Origin: Bifidobacteriaceae bacterium
GTDB lineage: Bacteria; Actinomycetota; Actinomycetes; Actinomycetales; Bifidobacteriaceae
Length of the DNA stretch: 57,891 nt
Assembly: GCA_022650895.1 (NCBI GenBank)
Contig: JALCQC010000014.1
Coordinates: 1-57,891, forward strand
Reading direction: 5' to 3'
The notes under the pieces were generated by a model. The model did no database searches and was not told where the DNA came from. It saw only the letters and a list, made by a program, of their open reading frames with translations. The number at the start of each line of letters is the position of its first letter. Within the stretch, counting starts at the first letter, position 1. A program made the position numbers and the translations under genes. Below are positions 37,016-47,231 of the stretch, piece after piece.

Positions 37016-38266
37016 ATGACGACGAACCAATCGATATTACTTATCTGCATCATCGCAGTCATTGTCATCGTTGCCGTTATCGTGGCCGTGGTGGTCAAGC
37101 GCCGCAAGTCGCACGGTGGCGATTCCGACAGTGCACACATTTCTTCCTCTGCTGCCCAGTCAGGCGGTGACGCCTCAAGTGGTGACGCCTCGAGCAGCGA
37201 GACCCTGCAGAGGGCCAGCATGGGCGCCGCTGCCTCTGCGCAATCCAGCAGTGGTGCTGCACCGAGCGCAGTATCCACCGCATCCGCAGCACCGACAGCC
37301 ACTTCCGCGCCTGCGCCAGCACCCGTCATCGAGACGCCAGAGTCCAACGCGTCACGTCTTGTGCGCCTGCGCTCGCGTCTGGCGGGAAGCGGCAATCCCT
37401 TTGGAAAGGCCCTGTTCTCGATTCTTTCCCGCGACAACCTCAGCGAAGAGGATTGGGAAGATGTTGAGGACACCCTGCTCCTCGCTGACGTCGGTGCCGA
37501 GGCAAGCGAGCAAATCGTTGACTCTCTCCGCGCCGACGCACGCATCACTGGCGAAAAGGATCCGGCGGGAATCCGCCAGCTCCTGCGCGAACGCCTGCTC
37601 GTCGCGGTGGGCGTCGACATGGACCGCACCCTCGCAGTGAATCGGCCCGAGCCCTCGACGCCGTCCGTCATCATCATGGTGGGCGTGAACGGAACCGGCA
37701 AGACCACGACGGCCGGGAAGCTCGGACGCCTGCTGCTGGCCGATGGGAAGAAGGTCATTCTGGCTGCCGCCGACACCTTCCGCGCCGCTGCCGCCGATCA
37801 GTTGGAGACGTGGGGCAAGCGCGTGGGCATCGAGGTGGTCCGCTCGGACCGTGACGGTGCAGACCCGGCCTCCGTCGCCTTCGACGCCGCGACCAAGGCC
37901 AAGGAAGAGAAGGCCGACGCCCTCATCATCGACACTGCGGGACGTCTACAGAACAAGCAGAACCTCATGGATGAACTTGGCAAGATCCGCCGCGTGGTCG
38001 AGAAAACCGTTCCCGTGGACGAAGTGCTGCTGGTGCTGGACGCCACCACAGGGCAGAATGGCATGTCACAGGCGCGCGTCTTCGCCCAGGCCATCGGCAT
38101 CACCGGAGTGGTCCTCACCAAACTGGATGGTTCCGCAAAGGGAGGTATCGTCATTTCGGTTCAGCGCGAGTTGGGAGTGCCCGTCAAACTGGTGGGACTG
38201 GGTGAGGGGCCCGATGACCTCTCCACCTTCGATCCGCGCACCTTCGTGGATGGCATCCTCGGCTAG
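37016..38266 (+). CDS. ftsY: Signal recognition particle receptor FtsY
   Basis: A 416-residue SRP receptor GTPase. It carries an N-terminal membrane span (residues 6-28), a Ser/Ala-rich acidic linker (30-110), the N-domain helical bundle (about 115-205), and the G-domain: GVNGTGKTTTAGKLG (about 222-236), DTFRAAAADQL, DTAGRLQNK (about 305-313), TKLDGSAKGG, and the end GEGPDDLSTFDPRTFVDGILG. It docks ribosome-SRP complexes at the membrane. TAGGCT ends 6 nt before the ATG, and there is no proper ribosome site, so the mRNA is probably leaderless. Confidence 0.96.
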   Translation: MTTNQSILLICIIAVIVIVAVIVAVVVKRRKSHGGDSDSAHISSSAAQSGGDASSGDASSSETLQRASMGAAASAQSSSGAAPSAVSTASAAPTATSAPAPAPVIETPESNASRLVRLRSRLAGSGNPFGKALFSILSRDNLSEEDWEDVEDTLLLADVGAEASEQIVDSLRADARITGEKDPAGIRQLLRERLLVAVGVDMDRTLAVNRPEPSTPSVIIMVGVNGTGKTTTAGKLGRLLLADGKKVILAAADTFRAAAADQLETWGKRVGIEVVRSDRDGADPASVAFDAATKAKEEKADALIIDTAGRLQNKQNLMDELGKIRRVVEKTVPVDEVLLVLDATTGQNGMSQARVFAQAIGITGVVLTKLDGSAKGGIVISVQRELGVPVKLVGLGEGPDDLSTFDPRTFVDGILG

Positions 38267-38438
38267 TTTGCTAGGTTGGGTGCTGGGTGAGTTTCGTTTC
38301 CCCATAAAACAAGAAGGGACGGGGGAAGGCAAGGATTCGCTTCCGAATCGCTGTCCACCTTTCGAGAAGGTTACGCGGAGGTAAGTTTTTGTCCTTCGTG
38401 ACGGAAAAGTCATTTTCGCGTAACACTGAGAAAGCCTG

Positions 38439-38462
38439 AACGAAACCCGTTTTCGTTTATAT
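38439..38462 (+). promoter_or_regulatory. Inverted repeat in the amtB promoter region
   Basis: AACGAAA, 5 nt, TTTCGTT (38439-38457) is a perfect inverted repeat that runs into a TTTATATG -10-like element, about 120 bp before the amtB start. It is a candidate operator for nitrogen control. It does not fit the GlnR or AmtR consensus that I know. A second inverted repeat CGGTGTT/AACACCG follows at 38471-38503. Confidence 0.35.
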
Positions 38463-38579
38463 GAAGGCATCGGTGTTACGAATCTGCAGGAAACGGAACA
38501 CCGTCTGCAGAACATAAGTTATGAATTCTGGTCATCATTTCGGGTGGCGCACAGCCGCTCGTTGGAGAGGAAGGTAAGC

Positions 38580-40206
<1,627 letters not shown>

Positions 40207-40322
40207 GCCTCACCTCACTGCTCTTTCGGGCGTGCTGTGTGGTGTTCTGCTCTGCCAGGTGTTAGGCCAAGCGGGCGCAACATAAATGGGTGCCCAATAA
40301 ACGCACGCAACAAAACAGTATG

Positions 40323-40356
40323 AAGTCCCTGCGGGTCAAGCCCGTGGGGACTTTTG
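40323..40356 (+). terminator. Terminator between glnK and glnD
   Basis: A 13-bp stem (40323-40335 with 40341-40353, two G-T pairs) with a 5-nt loop and a short T-run. It lies 117 bp behind glnK, so glnD is read either by partial read-through or from its own promoter in 40357-40535. The remaining part of the 329-bp gap shows no gene. Confidence 0.8.
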
Positions 40357-40535
40357 CATGCGGGTACAGGGGGCAGGGGAGAGGACCGTTACAGAGGGCG
40401 TTACTTTTCGAAATGCCGCGCAATGAAATAGTCATGCGTCGGAAACGTGGAAGCCCCATGATGTGGCATGTACCTGTGAGATGCGGCGTGGCACGGTGCC
40501 GCGCGATTATTTACAGTCGATGAATCGAGGCAACC

Positions 40536-42428
40536 GTGATGTCATCCTCTTCTCCAGCGCTTCACGAGCTTCCAGAGCTCGCCGCTATGAAGGAACGTAT
40601 CGTCCAGCTCAGTGTCCCCAATGACCATGGCGTGTATCGCGAGGGGGAGATCCGTCGGCAGAAGCGGACAGAAGTGGTGGCGGAGGCGCTGCGCATGGTG
40701 TGGAACCGCTCGGTCTCCGCTGCGTTGAACCCGCAGGCGCCGGTTGCACCCGCTGCACCCGCCAACTCCGCTCCGTATCTGGAGGGCATCGCGCTGGTGG
40801 CGGTAGGAAGCGTTGCCCGTGGCGAGCTGGGGCCGCATTCCGACCTTGACCTTTCCCTCATCTACGACGATTCCCTCGTGAAGAGCGCTCGCGTCAAGGC
40901 CATAGCGGACGGCCTGTGGTATCCACTCTGGGATGCCGGCATCAGCCTTGACTATTCGGTGCGCACCGTTCGTGAGTGCACCGCCGTCACGGATTCCGAC
41001 CTGCCCGCCGCCATCGGCTGGCTGACCGTTCTTCCCCTCGCCGGCGACACCGCGCTCGTCACCCGGGTCTCGCAGCGCATTCTCACCCGCTGGCGAGGTG
41101 CCGCCAGCAAACGTATCGGCGCCATCGAGACCTCGGTCTCCGTGCGGGGTGAGGAATTCGGCTCGCTCGCCACGATGAGCCAGCCGAACGTCAAAGAGGC
41201 CCGTGGCGGCCTCCGCGACGGCGTTCTCGTCTCCGCCCTCGCGGATTCATGGCTCGCCGATCGTCCGCACGGCGTCTTCGACGACGCCCGCCGCCAGCTG
41301 CTCGATCTGCGCGATTGCCTCCACCTCGCCGCCGGTAAGGAAACGAACGTGCTGCTGCCGGAGTACCAGGCGAAGATCGCCGCACTCATGGGACTCGTGG
41401 ATCCCACGCTCCCCGCCGAGCAGCGCGAGAGCGAGAGTGCCGCCGATGTGCAGGCGCTGATCGCACGTCTCGGCAGGCGCATTTCGTATTCGTTGGACGC
41501 GACCCTGAACCGTGCCCGTCATTCGTTGATCCATGAGCGTCCGCGCTTCGGATGGTGGGCGCGTAGACCGAGCGGTCGCCGTGCCGCACCCCGCCTGGAG
41601 TCCGTGGCCGCGGGGGTGTCCCTTCACGAGGGGCAGATCGTGCTTGACACCCGTGCCGACGTGATTCACGACCGCAGCCTCCCGCTGCGCGTCGGTGTGG
41701 CGGCGGCTCGTCGCGGCATCGGCATCGCGCCCGTCACGGTGAACAGCCTTGCCGAGCTTCCGGTGGACGATTCCTCGTGGACGCCCGAATCGAGAGGACT
41801 TTTCGTCGATCTTCTGGCGACAGGGCCCGCACTCGTGCCAACGTGGGAATCCCTCGACATGGCCCGTGTGCCCAGCCGCCTCATCCCCGAGTGGGACGCC
41901 ATCCGGAACCGTCCCTCCGCCTCGACCGTGCACCGCTTTACCATCGACCGTCACAGTGTTGAAGTCGTATCGCGCCTTGGTGAGCTCTCCCCGATGGGGG
42001 AGCCGTATACGAAACGGCAGCATGAGGAGCTGTTGCTGGCTGCTATTTTCCATGACATCGGCAAGAGGCGCGGTATCGCCGATCACAGTGCCGAGGGCGC
42101 GCGTCAGGCCACCACCATCCTGTATCGCATGGGTTACTCAACCGATACGATTGCCCACGCGGTCTTGCTGATCCGCGAGCATCTGTCGCTCTCCGATTTC
42201 GCGCTCAACCGTGATCCCTCCGATACGGGCGTTCTCGAGGAACTTTCACAGAAACTTGCAGGCGACCCCTTCCTTCTCGACATGCTCTTTGACCTCACTC
42301 GCGCAGACGCCTCGTCGTTGGGGGCCACGCCGGGAGAGCTGCTCACCAAGCGCATCGGTTGGTCGGAGTGGCGCGAACGCCTTGTGACTCAGATGTACCG
42401 TGCAACTCGTGCGTGGATGGTGCGCTGA
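40536..42428 (+). CDS. glnD: [Protein-PII] nucleotidyltransferase, short GlnD
   Basis: A 630-residue GlnD-type enzyme that modifies and demodifies PII. The nucleotidyltransferase motif is GSVARGELGPHSDLDLSL (91-108), followed by EARGGLRD and an HD-type demodification domain (FHDIGKRRGIADHSAEGAR near 505-523). The protein stops soon after (RATRAWMVR) and lacks the two C-terminal ACT domains of enterobacterial GlnD (about 890 residues), which sense glutamine. Corynebacterial GlnD, encoded in an amtB-glnK-glnD operon, adenylylates GlnK, so the same is likely here. Start: GTG at 40536 or ATG at 40539, both behind GAGG. Confidence 0.92.
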   Translation: MMSSSSPALHELPELAAMKERIVQLSVPNDHGVYREGEIRRQKRTEVVAEALRMVWNRSVSAALNPQAPVAPAAPANSAPYLEGIALVAVGSVARGELGPHSDLDLSLIYDDSLVKSARVKAIADGLWYPLWDAGISLDYSVRTVRECTAVTDSDLPAAIGWLTVLPLAGDTALVTRVSQRILTRWRGAASKRIGAIETSVSVRGEEFGSLATMSQPNVKEARGGLRDGVLVSALADSWLADRPHGVFDDARRQLLDLRDCLHLAAGKETNVLLPEYQAKIAALMGLVDPTLPAEQRESESAADVQALIARLGRRISYSLDATLNRARHSLIHERPRFGWWARRPSGRRAAPRLESVAAGVSLHEGQIVLDTRADVIHDRSLPLRVGVAAARRGIGIAPVTVNSLAELPVDDSSWTPESRGLFVDLLATGPALVPTWESLDMARVPSRLIPEWDAIRNRPSASTVHRFTIDRHSVEVVSRLGELSPMGEPYTKRQHEELLLAAIFHDIGKRRGIADHSAEGARQATTILYRMGYSTDTIAHAVLLIREHLSLSDFALNRDPSDTGVLEELSQKLAGDPFLLDMLFDLTRADASSLGATPGELLTKRIGWSEWRERLVTQMYRATRAWMVR

Positions 42429-42558
42429 AGAAAGCTGTTGGAACGGGGATGAACCGTGGGCCGGTTGCTGGTCTGGATCGGGTCGCTCTCGCTCTTGTGT
42501 GATCCGCATGAGTAAGACTCGCATGAAACCTGTGTAAAACCCGCGTCGGGCCTTGCAG

Positions 42559-44052
42559 TCACAGTGTTTTTGCAAGCCACTTGTCGCTGCGTGCACGCAG
42601 GCCATTGCCCACGCCACGGCTTCCCATGAAGAAGAGATTGAAAACGAGCCACAGGGCGATCACGAGATAGGTTGCATTCCATGGTCCGTTCGCCCCTGCC
42701 ACTGCGCTCGCTGAACCCGCCGTCGCATCGCCGGTTCCCATGCCGCCGCTCTCGCCGACGGTCACTATGAGCGCGCCCAACGCCAGCAGATACACCGCAC
42801 TGCTGATGATGCTGGTGACGGCGAGATAGCGGTAATCGCCGGCGCCGATGAGGACGCCGTCCAACGCCCAGACCCAGCCCTGCATGGGGCAGAAGATTCC
42901 GACGACGATCATGCCCACGACGATGAGATGGCGAATGATGGGATTCGGCGTGAAAACACCCGAGAGTTGGAAACTGGAGATGATGAGGATGGCCCCCACC
43001 GCAATGCCCATGAGGAAGCCGGCTTTCGCGGAGGTGCTGACGAGGGCATGTACCTCGTCGGTGCCCAGATGCTGCCTGCGCCGCCGCCCGATGGCCTCGC
43101 CCACCACCGATTGTCCCGCTATTCCGATGGCGTCCAGCATGTTGAGTGCGAGATTCCACATGGAGTTGACGGCCTGGTAGCTTGCCAGCACCACGGTTCC
43201 CATGTGCGCGGCGGCGGCGACGGTCGCCACCAGGGAGGCGCGCAGGGCGAGCGTCCGGATGAAAAGAGGCAGCCCGTCGGCGGCGTTGGACAGTATCCCC
43301 TTCATCTGAGGAGCGAGGCGCGCGCCCGAGGCGGTGGCCCAACGGCACGCAAGAACGCTCAGGAAGCCGGCCATCAACCACTGTGCAATCAGCGTGGCGA
43401 AACCGGATCCTGCGATGCCCCAGCCGAAGCCGTAGATGAAAAGGAAATCCAGCGCGGTGTTGACGATCGCTCCGCCCACAGCCGCCACCAACGTGATGCG
43501 GACTTTGAAAAGTCCACGGAAAATACCGTTCGCGGCATACACCAGCAGCGCACCCGGAATGGAGAAGGCAAGTGCCCGCGTGTACAGCAGCGCCTGGGTG
43601 TGCACGGCACCGCGTGCCCCGAGCGCCCAGCACAGCTGAGAGGAGAAGACCATGACCCCGATGCTGATGAGCGTTCCCAGCACCAGAGCGAGCCACATGC
43701 CGTTGATGCCTGCCTGCAGTCCCTGGCGTCGTTTTCCGCCGCCGATGAGTTGCGCCACCTGCGAGGTGGTCGAATACGCGAGGAAGATGCACAGCCCCAC
43801 GGTGGTGAGGATGACGGTGGAGCCGATGGAAAGCCCCGCCAACGCATCGTCTCCGATATGACCCACGATGGCGGTGTCGATGAGGATAAAAACCGGTTCT
43901 GCGATGAGCTGGCCGAAAGTGGGAAGGGCCAGCCCGAAGATTCGTTTGAGGACGGAGGTGCCTGGCGTGGTGCCATTGCCTGTGCTGGTTCCGTTAGTTC
44001 CATCGGTTCCGTTGGGGTTCTCGGTGCCGCCGATGCCATTCGCGCTGCTCAC
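42559..44052 (-). CDS. MATE-family efflux transporter
   Basis: A 497-residue, twelve-span exporter of the multidrug and toxic compound extrusion family (DinF/NorM group). Recognisable parts are LKRIFGLALPTFGQLIAEPVFILIDTAIVGHIGDDALAGLSIGSTV in span 1 and its repeat in the second half (ALRASLVATVAAAAHMGTVVLASYQAVNSMW). It uses Na+ or H+ to drive export of organic cations; the actual substrate is unknown. A 32-residue Gly/Asn/Thr-rich N-terminal lead precedes the first span. It is convergent with glnD and divergent from the dnaB region. Confidence 0.93.
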   Translation of the reverse strand: MSSANGIGGTENPNGTDGTNGTSTGNGTTPGTSVLKRIFGLALPTFGQLIAEPVFILIDTAIVGHIGDDALAGLSIGSTVILTTVGLCIFLAYSTTSQVAQLIGGGKRRQGLQAGINGMWLALVLGTLISIGVMVFSSQLCWALGARGAVHTQALLYTRALAFSIPGALLVYAANGIFRGLFKVRITLVAAVGGAIVNTALDFLFIYGFGWGIAGSGFATLIAQWLMAGFLSVLACRWATASGARLAPQMKGILSNAADGLPLFIRTLALRASLVATVAAAAHMGTVVLASYQAVNSMWNLALNMLDAIGIAGQSVVGEAIGRRRRQHLGTDEVHALVSTSAKAGFLMGIAVGAILIISSFQLSGVFTPNPIIRHLIVVGMIVVGIFCPMQGWVWALDGVLIGAGDYRYLAVTSIISSAVYLLALGALIVTVGESGGMGTGDATAGSASAVAGANGPWNATYLVIALWLVFNLFFMGSRGVGNGLRARSDKWLAKTL

Positions 44053-44199
44053 ATGCTCACTCTATCGGGTTGGAACCGAGCCGTCGGCGTTGAGTCGGAA
44101 GGTGGGCACTGATTGATGTCAGAGAAGAGGGTTTTTCCGAGTATCACATTTTTTCAGTGCTCGGTACCACTGGTGCATAAGCCGGGAGTTTCCCACACG

Positions 44200-44324
44200 C
44201 TATCCACAGAGTTATCCCCACATTGTGGATAACTTGGTGGATAATCCACGGCAACACGCCTGAAATGTGGATAACTTTTTCTTTCATCCACAGAAAGGAG
44301 TCCCTTTTTACCCAGTTATCCACT
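44200..44324. promoter_or_regulatory. Cluster of seven DnaA boxes upstream of dnaB
   Basis: Matches to the DnaA box TTATCCACA: perfect copies on the minus strand at 44224-44232 and 44266-44274; one-mismatch copies at 44200-44208 (+), 44212-44220 (+), 44236-44244 (-), 44284-44292 (+) and 44316-44324 (+). Seven boxes in 125 bp is origin-like density. It ends about 105 bp before the dnaB start. dnaA, dnaN and gyrB are not in the window, so this is either a DnaA-controlled promoter region, a titration site or an origin-related locus. Confidence 0.88.
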
Positions 44325-44429
44325 CTTCCCGTCATTGCACGGATGGGAGCATTTCACTCCACTTTTCTCCGGAGCTGTACTTCTCTTCGGGGGCGGGTAG
44401 CATCTGCCCCTCTCTCTAGAATGCAAGGC

Positions 44430-45782
44430 ATGAGTGAAGGGTCTATTCTGTTCGATCGAGTTCCCCCGCATGATGACGATGCCGAGATGGCCGTTTTGGG
44501 TGGCATGCTGATGAGTTCGGATGCCGTGGGCGAGGTCAGTGAGATTATCGAGGTCTCCGACTTCTACCAGCCACGGCACCAGACCATTTTCGATGCCATC
44601 GTCGCCTTGTTCGCGGATGGTCAGCCCGTCGACGCCGTTCTGGTGGCGAACCAGCTCCAGAAGAACAACGAGCTCGACAAGGTGGGTGGCGTCGACTACC
44701 TGCATTCGTTGGTTGCTTCAGTTCCCACTGCTGCGAACGCCACCTATTACGCCGAAATCGTGCATCAGCGCGCCATTCTGCGCAACGTCATCTCCGCGGG
44801 TACGAAGATCGCGCAGCTCGGCTATTCCGCCGATGGCTCCCAGGCGGAGGAGATCGTCAACCTCGCCCAATCCGAGGTCTACGAAATGGGTGCGGGTCGT
44901 GTCCATCAGGATTACGAGGCCATCGGCCCGGTGGCGGTGAATGCGCTCGATCAGATCAACGCCATCCAGAACCATCTGGTGCAGCAGGGCGTCATGACCG
45001 GCTTCCGCAAGATCGACAACCTCACACAGGGCCTGCAGCCCGGGCAGATGATCATCGTGGCAGGCCGTCCTGCCATGGGAAAGTCCACGCTCGGCATTGA
45101 TTTCGCCCGTGCGGCGGCGTTCAAACAGCACCTCACCACCGTCGTGTTCTCCTTGGAGATGAGCAAGATCGAGTTGGCGCAGCGCATCCTTTCCGCGGAG
45201 GAGGACATCCCGCTGACCGCCTTGCGCCGTGCGGAAGGTCTTGACGAGACCGCGTGGAGCAAACTCAACAACGCCATGGGCCGCTTCAATGACGCTCCGC
45301 TTTACATTGACGATTCGCCGAACATGAGTCTTATGGAAATCCGTGCGAAGTGCCGCCGTCTCAAGCAGACCGACGATCTTCGCCTCGTCGTCATCGACTA
45401 TCTCCAGCTCATGACGTCGGGCAAGCGCGTGGAATCGCGCCAGCAGGAGGTCTCCGACTTCTCCCGCGCGCTGAAACTGCTCGCCAAGGAGCTCGAAGTG
45501 CCCGTCGTGGCACTGTCCCAGCTGAACCGCGGTCCGGAAATGCGTGGCGACAAGAAACCAATGCTGTCCGATCTGCGTGAATCCGGCTCCATCGAGCAGG
45601 ATGCCGACGTGGTGTTCCTGGTTCACCGCCCCGATTTCTACAACAAGGAAGACCGTCCGGGCGAAGCCGACATCATTCTCGCAAAGCACCGCAACGGTCC
45701 GACTGATACTATCGGGCTTGCATTCCTGGGTGCGTACTCCAAATTCAAAGACATGCCAGACGACATGCAACAGGGGGTCTAA
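44430..45782 (+). CDS. dnaB: Replicative DNA helicase DnaB
   Basis: A 450-residue hexameric helicase. The N-terminal primase-interacting domain begins VPPHDDDAEMAVLGGMLMS; the RecA-like motor has Walker A AGRPAMGKST (about 209-218), LEMSKIELAQRI, Walker B VVIDYLQLM, the PVVALSQLNR motif H4 and DLRESGSIEQDADVVFLVHR. No intein is present, unlike some actinobacterial DnaB proteins. TAGAAT at 44417-44422 lies 7 nt before the ATG at 44430, which fits a leaderless start; an upstream in-frame ATG at 44421 is inside that -10. The stop overlaps the murT start (TAATG). Confidence 0.96.
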   Translation: MSEGSILFDRVPPHDDDAEMAVLGGMLMSSDAVGEVSEIIEVSDFYQPRHQTIFDAIVALFADGQPVDAVLVANQLQKNNELDKVGGVDYLHSLVASVPTAANATYYAEIVHQRAILRNVISAGTKIAQLGYSADGSQAEEIVNLAQSEVYEMGAGRVHQDYEAIGPVAVNALDQINAIQNHLVQQGVMTGFRKIDNLTQGLQPGQMIIVAGRPAMGKSTLGIDFARAAAFKQHLTTVVFSLEMSKIELAQRILSAEEDIPLTALRRAEGLDETAWSKLNNAMGRFNDAPLYIDDSPNMSLMEIRAKCRRLKQTDDLRLVVIDYLQLMTSGKRVESRQQEVSDFSRALKLLAKELEVPVVALSQLNRGPEMRGDKKPMLSDLRESGSIEQDADVVFLVHRPDFYNKEDRPGEADIILAKHRNGPTDTIGLAFLGAYSKFKDMPDDMQQGV

Positions 45783-47230
45783 TGACTTCGAGTCCATCGA
45801 CGTTGCGCCAGCACCTCACCCCGGCGCTCGGCAAAGCCGTCCGCGCCGTCGCACGTCTGAGGGGCGGCGGCAGTGCGTTGCCCGGAAAGGTGGTGGAGAG
45901 CTTCGACCCGAATTTCATGGGTCGCACGCTGTCCCAGCTGCCGCTCGGAGTGCTCATGGTGAGCGGCACCAACGGCAAGACGACCACCACGCGCATGATT
46001 GCAAAGACGCTTGAGAATCTGGGGCTGAAGGTCTTCACTAACCCGACCGGATCCAATTTCACACGCGGTGTGGTGTCCGCGCTCATTCCTCTGGTGGACT
46101 CCCGCGGCCACCTCGATGCCGATATCGCCGTTCTTGAGCTCGACGAGGCCTATGCCGTGCATTTCGTCAAGCAGGTGAAGCCTCGCTATGCGGTGCTCCT
46201 CAACGTGATGCGTGATCAGCTTGATCGTTTCGGCGAAATCGACAACACCGCACGTTTGCTGAGCCATGTCGCCGAGGCGACGACGGATACACTGGTGCTC
46301 AACCGCGAAGACCGCCGCATCGCAGCGCTCGCTAAGGGTTCGCATGCCTCGAATATCCGCTATTTCGGTCTAGCGACCAATCTGCGCAGCTCTTTCCCGA
46401 CGGATGACGAACTCCATGCGTCCTCCGACGCCTCTGTGTCTGCGGAGGACGCGGCGTCCGCAGACGGACATCCTGACCACCCCGGCCTTCCTCCGGTTGC
46501 TTCTTCGGAAAACTTCGACATCGAGCTCGCGGTTCAGGCCGCGGCGGCCGAAAACCCTCTTCCCGCAGACGTCACACTGTGTGGCGTCCACCCACATTCC
46601 GCGGAGTTCATGGTCGGAACGGGAGGATCGGCACGGAAGTATTCCACGGAGCTGAAGGTCTCGGGAATCTACAATCTCTTCAACGCCGCGGCGGCCGTGA
46701 GTGTCATCCGTGCGGTGATCGCCGCAGCCTCCTCGACCCATCCCCGCCTTGCCGCCACCACGACGGAGGAGCTGCTGCAGGCGCTGTCCACTGTGACACC
46801 CGCCTTCGGACGCGGAGAGAACATCGACGTCGACGGCACCCCGGTGGAGCTCGTTCTGGTCAAGAATCCCGCCGGCTTCAGACTCGCACTGGCATCGTTC
46901 TCGGCGGCCGATGCCGACACCATGATCGCCATCAACGACGACTATGCCGACGGCCGGGACATGAGCTGGCTGTGGGACGTCGACTTCACGTCGTTGCGGG
47001 CACAGGGAGTGGCCATGGTCTCGGGCGTTCGCTCTTGGGATATGGCGCTGCGCCTTGGCTACGATGAGGTGGGCGTGGCGAAGGTAGAGCCTTCCCTCAA
47101 AGACGCAGTGGACGAGTTTGTGCATCTTCACCCAGGTGTGCACAAGCGTATCTACTGCACGTATACCGCCATGCTCGACATTCGTAAGCACTTGGGTGAA
47201 CTGACAACCGTCACTGACGTGGGAGTGTGA
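45782..47230 (+). CDS. murT: Lipid II isoglutaminyl synthase subunit MurT
   Basis: A 482-residue Mur-ligase-like enzyme that, with GatD, amidates D-Glu in the lipid II stem peptide. Walker A is SGTNGKTTT (61-69); LELDEAYAVHFVKQVKPRYAVLLNVMRDQLDRFGEID is the central-domain signature, and the C-terminal DUF1727 domain has the typical NDDYADGRDMSWLWDVDF. The MurT family usually carries a four-Cys zinc ribbon in the middle; here only two isolated Cys exist and an Asp/Ala/Ser-rich stretch occupies that place (about residues 207-242). It overlaps dnaB by one base and is followed by gatD after one base. Confidence 0.94.
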   Translation: MTSSPSTLRQHLTPALGKAVRAVARLRGGGSALPGKVVESFDPNFMGRTLSQLPLGVLMVSGTNGKTTTTRMIAKTLENLGLKVFTNPTGSNFTRGVVSALIPLVDSRGHLDADIAVLELDEAYAVHFVKQVKPRYAVLLNVMRDQLDRFGEIDNTARLLSHVAEATTDTLVLNREDRRIAALAKGSHASNIRYFGLATNLRSSFPTDDELHASSDASVSAEDAASADGHPDHPGLPPVASSENFDIELAVQAAAAENPLPADVTLCGVHPHSAEFMVGTGGSARKYSTELKVSGIYNLFNAAAAVSVIRAVIAAASSTHPRLAATTTEELLQALSTVTPAFGRGENIDVDGTPVELVLVKNPAGFRLALASFSAADADTMIAINDDYADGRDMSWLWDVDFTSLRAQGVAMVSGVRSWDMALRLGYDEVGVAKVEPSLKDAVDEFVHLHPGVHKRIYCTYTAMLDIRKHLGELTTVTDVGV

Positions 47231-47231
47231 G

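Noticed and set aside
38366..38381. GTTAC-N6-GTAAG as a GlnR box before amtB.
   Set aside because: The second half matches the GlnR consensus (GnAAC) poorly, and there is no properly spaced second site; the AACGAAA repeat is a better candidate.
42389..43792. A 467-codon minus-strand frame overlapping the MATE gene.
   Set aside because: Same strand as the MATE gene but out of frame, His/Arg/Gly-rich, with no membrane pattern.
44200..44324. Calling the DnaA-box cluster the chromosomal origin oriC.
   Set aside because: dnaA, dnaN and an A+T-rich unwinding element are not seen here, so only a DnaA-binding region is claimed.
44223..44429. Longer DnaB starting at an ATG inside the DnaA-box region.
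   Set aside because: The extra 69 residues are unlike any DnaB N-terminus and run through DnaA boxes and the -10 element; the start at 44430 fits the family.
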